The notes under the pieces: generated by a model
The model's database searches: none
Told to the model about the DNA's origin: nothing
The model's input: the letters and a program-made list of their open reading frames with translations, nothing else
DNA from: Eleginops maclovinus
Taxonomy: Eukaryota > Chordata > Actinopteri > Perciformes > Eleginopidae
DNA length: 64,000 nt
Direction: 5' to 3'
NCBI RefSeq assembly: GCF_036324505.1
Contig: NC_086360.1
Span: forward strand, 16,224,293 to 16,288,292
Program-made: the position numbers and the translations under genes
In this document: positions 56,420 through 64,000 of the stretch, one piece after another
How the letters are laid out: the number at the start of each line of letters is the position of its first letter
Position numbering within the stretch: position 1 is the first letter of the stretch

Positions 56420-59400
56420 GAGTACACAGACGGATGGGGTCCAGATGAATGATTTCAGCTTCAACTTCAATTTCCAGGTTTGGTAATGGAGTAGGGGTTA
56501 GGTTGTGAAAGAGGCTCAGAGAGAAGTTTCACACTTTGCACTGATACTCCAGATTCCATATCGTGCTTTTGCTGTTAAATTGATATTGGAGGAGAAATGT
56601 GTTTCTTATTAGCCAGTCAAATACTGATTACATTGCGCTTCAAAGCACACTTTTTGTAGTTAATGAACACATGACATTTAATCATTGGAGTCCTAGGGAA
56701 AACTGGTTGTGAATTATCAAAGGTGAAAGCATATTCTTTGTTGAATTTCCTTTGCACAACTTTGAAGCAACGTGTCAAGAACAACCTGCTAAAAGGTTAA
56801 TAATAACCTGTTTAAAGACAGTCAAAGTGTTAAAATCTGTGGACTTGGCAAAAGCATTCTGTAAACGTTTTCTGTTTTTATGTTAGGTACAATTGACGCA
56901 CTATATGATATAATGTTGCTGTGAGACACGACAAACTGTATACGGATCAGCCGGCTGCACATGTGTTTTGCGAGTGATCCTGTTAAACAAATTAAACAAC
57001 TCCAAACTTCCCTTGGAAACTCAAGCTGTAAACCAGTCATAGTGGGTGTCAAAAAGAAATTCAGAAATTCACTTTACACAAAGCTGAAAATTAAACTACG
57101 CCCAGGTCCCACCCCGACAACATTCTCCTGCATTATTTGGTGAAAGAAAGGAGGACGCTGTAAAGTAAATGTTATTTTCTTATGTAGCTAGTCATTGTGA
57201 CAGATTTTCTTAAAATCTTATCATTTTAATTAGATAGGCTGTAAGGCAGATAACTCTTTGTGTTTAATAACTGAGACCGGAGCAATAATGAGTGGAAGTC
57301 ATTTAGTTTATGTGCCTAATACTGCATAATAAACTAAATTAACGTAAAGTCATTCATTTGTTCCTTAGCGCCAGTGCCAGTTGTCCATGCACTATGTGTG
57401 GCAAACAATTGGTTAAAGGCGGGATATTTAGAGAGTATACAGAGGGGCAGAAACACAAGAGAAAACTCAAACGAGAGGAACAGAAACAGTGTTGAGGGAT
57501 TTGTTTCTATCTCTATAAACAAGGCTTAACGTGACAATTGCTCTTTTTCCAGGATTTGTTAAAAGTTGTTTATTTTATTTTAGTCATCACAGAAGAACTT
57601 ACTTACGCAGCTGTAATGCTTTAAGACTTTAGGTATAGGGTAAGCACAACAAATATTATATGTACGATTTATATGATTATGTATATACCACGTGATAATA
57701 TTTGATTGAAAGCCCAGATGCAAACAACATCCATTTCAGTTTTAAGGAGATAACCAAGGTCAATTAAATTATTACGTGCTAGGATACTTTGAATCCTGCT
57801 TACATTTTAACATTCACTCTCTCTCTTCTTCCGCAGTTGTATTTGTGGGTAAAATGTGCTGCTGTTCCATGAAGAAGAGAAATGTCGCTGTTTTCTCTCC
57901 TGCTGCACTGAATAAGGCTGTTTCCTCCAAGGTAGTTTAACTTTACAAGACTGATGTGAAATATAAACAGTATGTCTGCATGTGTGTGTATAGTGAATGT
58001 AAATGTATAAACACACATGCACTTCCATGCACCCTTAAAGTGTTGTGTTTGGAAATGAATCATGTTCATGTCAGTGGATGTTAGCCACACTGTATTCTAA
58101 TCACCTCACCACACAGAACATGCAAAAACCATTTGAGCATCCAAGTATGCTGTAACTGAGAAGTCCTACAGAATAACAGTTTTCTTCCACTTGTGTTTTT
58201 AAAAGTTAGACTACTAATCACTCAGAAGTGGCTATCCTTTTCCCTGACCCACTCCTAACTGTATGGAAATATCTCATCCTCAAGCAATTAGACCCTCAAA
58301 AGCAGCAAATACACCAAACAGATGTCCATTCCACTTCTTGCAAGGCACAAGGGCTAACCGGGGGCTGAACTGCAATTGAATCTGTCAGCCATTTATGGGG
58401 CTCAGTTTTACTCACATGAATAAGGGTTAATTGCACAGGTCATTTCACCCGTCATTATCAGCCAACATGAAACTGCATCCCCCAGAGCAACTTATGTGAA
58501 GAAGGAGTTGACAGCTGTAATGGACGTCTGATTTGGGACACTGCTGCTGGTGCAGAAATTAGCAGGGAAAAAAATAATATCATATTTTTCCAAGCTGTAC
58601 AGAGTTGATGATAATATCCTGTGTTCTGTTTTGTACACGTGTTTTAATCTCATACTTAGAGTGGAATGTGCTTCCTCTTTAGCAAGAAACATGGCCCATT
58701 TGGTCCAGACTGAAATGTCAACTACTATTTGATGGATTGCCATGGAAATCAGTACAGACATTCATGTTCCCAAGAGGATGAACTGTAATGACTGTGGATA
58801 ACCTGACTGTACATCAAGCACCACAAGCAGGTCACATTTTTCAGAGAAAATATCTTCCTTACCCAGAGAAATATCTTCCCAGGCAATGACTAATTCATTT
58901 TTTTCATCCCCTAAGTTCCCGTCCAGTACGGTAATGAGTCTAAAGTTAATTTTTTTGAACCAAAATGTCTTAATAGCTATTCAAATTATTGCCTAGAATG
59001 AATTTGATTGATCAATTACTAAACCACAAACATTTATAGTCATCTTCCGCTTCAGGGGGGTGATCAAGCTTCAGGAGCTGTGATAGGCCACTGATGAGCT
59101 GAACCACTGGAGCTCTGAAAGGTCAAAATAGGATTTAAAATACATAGTTTACTCCATGTTTGTCTTCAGTTTTCAAATAAGTGTGACATTATTACCTAGT
59201 AGGTAGCCATATAAAGCACAATTGTATAGGTACATCAGGGTTGAAAGCACTACCCCTCGCGATGTGCAGAAACACACATAGGACTTGCATGGATGAATGC
59301 TGCCACTAGTGGACACCGTTTACCATATCTACTGTATGTACTGCTGTCAATGTGTCACACATGTACAGCATTATGCAGCACCTCAATGTTGACACAAGAA

Positions 59401-61400
59401 AGTAACATTTTCATGTTTTCTTTCTTTCCTTTTTGTTTAACTTCAATACCTTACAGAGTTGAATTTTTTTCTATTATTTGTTATGATTATTATTTCTGTG
59501 CAATGTGGCCCTTAGATGAAATAGGTCTTGTATGTTAAAACGTACAACTGATTTTATTAAGTCCTTAAGGTTGAAGTATGACAACATAGCAATAATAACA
59601 AAACCAGTGATGCAAGTAAAGACTAAGATCAATTTATCTTGATATTTGTAATGATCTTGTAGTGTGAGAAAGAACTAATTAGTTCCCCAAATATCCAAAA
59701 AACCCTGTTACATGCGTATTACTAGCAACTGTTGCTCTTCTCCTTGAGAGGAACAATTTTCTAAACCACCAGTCTGGTTTATTAGGTTATTTAAAAAATG
59801 TAATTAAAAAATGTTTTAATTAATTTACTTGGACAAGGCTAACTTAATTTTACCTTGCGTTTCCCTCTTATTTTGAGTGAGTTCCCCAGAAATATGGATG
59901 GATGGTCTGGTTGTTTGTGTGACAATGTTTGTCCAGGAGATGGAACCAGTGAGTTTATTCATACAACGATTGACAATCATCTCAGCCACTGCTCTCACTT
60001 AAACGTTGTATTACATTGTAGAGATCCTTCAAAACTGTTGTGCTGATTTTGTGGTTATTCGAACATCTTGCCAAATGACTACAGTTGAAAATTAGCCTGC
60101 TGGCTAACGCTGGCACGTTTACAGAAATGTTGATCAATGTGCACTGACCTTTACATAAATAAATCAATGAAAAAAATCTGACTGAGTAATGACAAGTTTA
60201 ATCCAAGCAGGAAGTTTTGTAGCTGAAATTAAGTCCTTTAAGTTAAACACGTTTTAGTTTTACAACTACATGGTGACAACACAATACACATAATCAGTTA
60301 TGACCTCAATTATTTACTTTTTTTTTAACATGAAGAACTAGAAAATATAATTTAGATGATAAAATATGATAATGGGATCCTGCTCCACTAAATAACGTGG
60401 CCCTGAAGTAAAAATACTAAATATTTCACAGAACGAAACTACTTTTCCGGCTGTGTCATATTTTGTGATTGTTTAATTATTTCAGGTGAAGAAACTTGAA
60501 TAATCAGATCACATTTTTCCTCTGTGACCCAGAGAGTGTATGATAAATATGAAGAAGATTGGATTCAAGTTGAATAGAAATAATGTAATTTCTGGATTGT
60601 GGTAATAAGACTAATATCATTGTATTATAGTATTTAGTATTTGTTCTGTAGGTCATTGATCATGATAGGTCGTGTGACTTTTTGGTTTCTTTTTTTTCTT
60701 TTTGCAATCTGATAGATCCATGCTATGAAGGAAAAATGTATTTGTAAGTAGAGTATTATTAGTTTGTACTTAAAGCAGATACAAGACAATTAGTTGTTTA
60801 TTGATGCACACTATAATGAACAGTTATAACTTCTCTGATGGAGACAATTTCATATTTTATACCGTGGTGGTCATCACCTGTTTGATTACCAGCAGCATTG
60901 TTGTTGAATGCATCAACAGTGACAGATATCCTTAAATCAGCTTACAACTACATTATACTGAGTGCAATGTATTACATTTTTTTATACTCCTTGTAAACGC
61001 ACCTTGCATGGTAAATTGCTGCTATTACTGCATGCATCTGTGTTAGGGAATGAGAGTTAAATTATAAAGCAGACTATAAATGAAGCAATTTACACTTTTA
61101 CAAAGAGGATCATAACGTTTTGAAAATGACTATATACAGTTAGTTTTACATTTCTACTTTTAAAGACGTACACTTCTTTCACATAATAATAACAATGAGG
61201 CTGATTTGTTCAGGACAAGTGATGGATAAACTGCACGTTCACATAGTCTGACTTAGAAAAATATACTCAATCAGTGTGAAGATTGCCTGCTACTGTGTGT
61301 ACATTGTTCCCAGTTTTCTTTCACTCTCCTTTTCTTTTTCTAGCTCATTGATAAGTAAAATGCCTCTGAAGTGATTTGGCTGAGCACTCCTGCAAACACT
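56420..61400. other. gdnf-downstream gene intergenic region
   Basis: About 5 kb without a recognisable exon. It contains one clear old dispersed repeat (58.7 kb). Everything else is AT-rich sequence with short, featureless frames on both strands. Being between divergently transcribed genes, it may hold regulatory elements for either. Confidence 0.55.
58695..58820 (+). repeat. Decayed teleost dispersed repeat (TGGATTGCCATG type)
   Basis: GAAATGTCAACTACTATTTG, ATGGATTGCCATGGAAATC and GTACAGACATTCATGTTCCC, then AGAGGATGAACTGTAATGAC, follow step by step a phrase that occurs very often in acanthomorph genomes (…CAACTATTGGATGGATTGCCATGAAATTTGGTACAGACATTCATG…CAGAGGATGAA…TAATGACTTTGG…). The downstream part is diverged. 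Confidence 0.65.
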
Positions 61401-61401
61401 G

Positions 61402-61437
61402 CTCTCTCTCTCTCTCTTACACACACACACGCGCGCG

Positions 61438-61481
<44 letters not shown>

Positions 61482-61530
61482 CACATTTACACACACTTAC
61501 ACTTACACTTATACTTACACACACATGCAC
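61402..61530 (+). repeat. Composite (CT)n-(CA)n-(CG)n-(CA)n microsatellite
   Basis: In order: about 16 bases of CT (61402-61417), 12 of CA, about 16 of CG (61431-61446), 34 of CA, then degenerate TTACAC/ACTTACA units. The CG plus CA part is a long alternating purine-pyrimidine run. Confidence 0.95.
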
Positions 61531-61682
61531 AACACTCAAACAGCATTCCTCTCAAACAAACTGTATGTCTTTTTAGAGACTTAAAAAACATAATCAGTTA
61601 AAGAGTTGCAGTCGTAAAATAATCAGTACGGCAATGTCTTAGTGGGATTAAGACGTCATTGTTTTGCCGTCTTTAGTAATTG

Positions 61683-61823
<141 letters not shown>

Positions 61824-61904
61824 ACAGTTACTCTGCTTCTGCGTCTTCATGCTCTCCATCTGTGTCCATTGTGCGGATTAGAGGCTTGTTATCCTCTTAG
61901 CTCT

Positions 61905-62368
61905 AAATGGCCCCACGTTCCTGCATTCCGCTGTCCGTCTCATCTGCTGTTTAAGTCGCGGACTGGAGATGAGACGAAAGCGAGATTCATGCGTAAAAAT
62001 GATCGAGCTCACTATTCAGTTGTTTTAGTCGTTTCGCATTACGCGCGACTTGTCGGGACAGCACTCTCTATCGCCAGTCTGAGCGCGTGGGGCACAGTGG
62101 ATGTCTTTCCGTCCGTCAATGTGTTCAGCCCACTGATCTTTCGTAGACTGTAATCTTATCAGTGTCAAACCGTACCTGCCTTTTCCTCTCGGGCTGTTTC
62201 TGTCCGTCTTCGTGTGCCATTTGCAAGAGTCTGGATGAAAAAACGATTTGGGTTAGAGAAAAACTTTATCATCACAAGGGTCTGTTGTTATATTTACAGT
62301 TACAGGCACGTTTGCGTGTGGGATAACATGATCATTTGACCGTTTTCAATTTTCGACCTGCAGAAGAC
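61905..62368 (+). promoter_or_regulatory. CpG-richer 5' region before the signal-peptide exon
   Basis: From about 61905 to 62125 CG dinucleotides become frequent (GTCGCGGAC, GACGAAAGCGAG, TTACGCGCGACTTGTCGGG) after a long CpG-poor stretch. That suits a promoter or 5' UTR for the exon at 62369. A ...GACCTGCAG acceptor ends at 62363, six bases before the ATG, so a 5' UTR intron is possible. No TATA box was fixed. Confidence 0.35.
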
Positions 62369-62462
62369 ATGGGATCTAAAGAAAGGATTCTGTTACTTCT
62401 CTTCACAATATGCACAGCCAACGTTTGCCTTTGTGCAAGAAAATCAAATGCTCGGAGATCTG
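62369..62462 (+). CDS. Signal-peptide first coding exon of an unassigned secreted protein (egflam candidate)
   Basis: ATG at 62369 opens MGSKERILLLLFTICTANVC, a positively charged start followed by a Leu-rich core and small residues. Signal cleavage is likely near Ala23, and the exon then reads RKSNARRS. It ends in a strong donor (ATCTG|GTGAGT) at 62462/62463, leaving one base of a split codon. No later exon of the same gene is recognisable before the window ends. In human EGFLAM (pikachurin) lies next to GDNF in the same divergent orientation and also starts with a short signal-peptide exon, so egflam is the best guess. The residues themselves do not prove it. It could also be another secreted or membrane protein. 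Confidence 0.5.
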
Positions 62463-64000
62463 GTGAGTTTACCTGCTGACCTTTAGTCCACATTTGACAT
62501 GGTGTAGTAAATATTATGATAATCCTTATATTGAAACATTGTGGATGAGCGCAGACTTTCTCATCTTTGAGTGTGCTCATCTTTCCATTTGTCTGATTAC
62601 TCCAGTATCATAAAGCCTGCTTTTGAAATGAGTTACGTACCATTTCAATTATTACATGAAAAATACTATTTTAGCATTAATTCACCAACATTTACGTGAC
62701 TATTTTAAACTTTTAAAGTCCTTTATAATGGCGATAAAAGCTGTGCAATATGAACATTCCTGTTAAGAACAAACACCTTCCTCATAACACCCCTGTTCAT
62801 AAAAGTGATAATTCTACAACAGAATCTACAGTGCAGCATGTTACTTATAGACCATTTAAAGAAGTTCAGCTCACTTTTTACGATGTAATTTGAACACAAT
62901 ATATGTTCTGATAGATTTTAGGCAGGAACTTGTGACTAAGAGGGAAAGAACATGGATATAACGTGGTAAAAAACACATATTTTATGCATTTTCCTAAACA
63001 TGAAATGTTTGTCAAACAAAGTCAGGGAAGTATTCAGCTTCGGACAAACTGCATACCCGGTAAAAATCTTGCCAATGGATGTTGATTTGTCCTTCCAACA
63101 TGTGCCTTCTCTCTCCCCCTGTCTCTACCTTTTCTGATGTCCTGTCACCCTGAACACTTTTTCCGTCACAGTTTCTTCCCTTTCCTCCCTCTTTCCTTCT
63201 TTCAATCACTTCCTTTCTCTCTCGCTGTCAGTCTCTCTGATTTATTTCTCCCTCAGCCTAAGACCCACAGGCTACAGCAGGCTGACTATCACATCTGTCT
63301 GTCAGCACAGACACTCAACACAGTGGGGACTGCCATACAGTGGACGGCTGTGGTTCTGTCTCCATGACCTCCAGTGACATTTGTACTTGTTTTCTTTGTT
63401 TTGAGGTCTCTGAGGCTTCCTTCTGAGGAAGGGGGGAGTTGGGGGTGTCAACAGGGCTCTATGTCCAGATGCATCACATCAGCCTTTACACAACAAAGCT
63501 GGTAGCACTAGGAAATCGTTAAGATTGAATGACGTCTTTCCCCGAGGTTATCTTACTTTTTCCAGATTTTGACAGCCCTCTCGACAGTTAGTGGAAGCTT
63601 CTGAATTATTATCCTATCCTATTTCTTTAACCTACTGTAAGACAAATAAAAAACCTACTTGTTAAGAATATCATGCCTTTTAACCTAAACTATTCCATAT
63701 TTTATTCCTGCATTTTTTTTTCATATTTTATAAGGCATTTCCCACTTTATTTGAAAGAGTAAAAAATGGGGTTATTACAAGCTATAAGTACCAAGGCTGG
63801 AATCAAACAAAGGACACCGTGGTAATGTAGCATGCATTGTAAACACTGCTACCAAGGAGCTCCAAAACAATGAAAATATACTTCTTTTTTTTCAGGAGAT
63901 GACATTTGCCAGTTAATCCTGTCAGATTCATGTTTACATTTCATTCAAATATCTTATATCTTTACAAAAGCCGTGCTGAAGGGCAGCACACGTTTTGCTG
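62463..64000 (+). other. First intron of the signal-peptide gene, no second exon seen
   Basis: Mostly AT-rich, with a pyrimidine-rich stretch at about 63100-63255 (many CTTTCC and TCTCTC words) and a tRNA-like remnant near its end. An acceptor-like TTTTTTTTCAG at 63896 is followed by a frame open to the window edge (GDDICQLILSDSC...), but that frame resembles nothing I know and is AT-rich, so I do not call it an exon. Confidence 0.5.
63790..63865 (-). repeat. tRNA-like remnant (tRNA-derived SINE head or tRNA pseudogene)
   Basis: On the - strand, AGCTCCTTGGTAGCAGTG resembles a tRNA D-arm/A box (AGCTCAGTTGGTAGAGC). About 50 bases later GTTTGATTCCAGCC resembles a T-arm/B box (GGTTCGATTCC). Spacing fits a tRNA, but the acceptor stem and anticodon arm do not fold convincingly, so it is not called a functional tRNA. 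Confidence 0.4.

Noticed and set aside
63890..64000. Possible second exon after TTTTTTTTCAG at 63896
   Set aside because: The frame stays open to the edge and the phase fits, but the residues resemble no known domain and the composition looks intronic. It needs sequence beyond the window.

Overview
The window is nuclear DNA of a ray-finned fish, very probably an acanthomorph (percomorph-like) teleost. Four vertebrate protein genes are recognisable from conserved exons with GT-AG splice sites. Introns are short, long CA/GT microsatellites are frequent, and several decayed dispersed repeats have wording common in teleost genomes. There is no sign of bacterial or viral gene organisation, CRISPR or operons. 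Nothing here looks like an undescribed multi-gene system.

Layout, left to right. 1-3017: end of a slc1a3 intron. 3018-6692: the last seven coding exons of slc1a3 (glial glutamate transporter EAAT1/GLAST, + strand), with 3' UTR to about 8445; the 5' exons lie outside the window. 8.4-10.3 kb: intergenic, with a decayed repeat. 10.3-34.4 kb: the complete nipbl gene (cohesin loader, Nipped-B/Scc2; + strand). It has a non-coding 5' part and 47 coding exons (13655-33471). Exon phases agree throughout, giving a predicted protein of 2,528 residues. 35322-41929: the complete ndc80/hec1 gene (outer kinetochore, + strand), 17 coding exons and 640 residues. 42.3-53.4 kb: about 11 kb without genes. 53.4-56.4 kb: gdnf (glial cell line-derived neurotrophic factor, - strand), two coding exons and 265 residues. 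56.4-61.4 kb: intergenic. 62369-62462: a signal-peptide exon on + strand that opens another gene. Its position and orientation fit egflam (pikachurin), which lies next to GDNF in human, but the sequence alone does not prove it.

The genes do not form a pathway. nipbl and ndc80 both serve chromosome segregation (cohesin loading; kinetochore-microtubule attachment) and lie head-to-tail about 1.85 kb apart. slc1a3 and gdnf act in the nervous system. The order slc1a3-nipbl-gdnf-(egflam?) matches human 5p13. There, as I recall, CPLANE1, NUP155 and WDR70 lie between NIPBL and GDNF; here that place holds ndc80.

Points for a second look: a one-base excess in slc1a3 that breaks the frame inside the conserved serine-rich hairpin; a (GT)10 tract replacing the polypyrimidine tract before the last ndc80 exon; a GC-AG intron and tandem CAG acceptors in nipbl; clustered TAGC words around both the nipbl and ndc80 starts; and a lengthened basic/serine-rich N-terminus of mature GDNF. 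Coordinates come from reading the sequence by eye. Family comparisons are from memory, not from a search.
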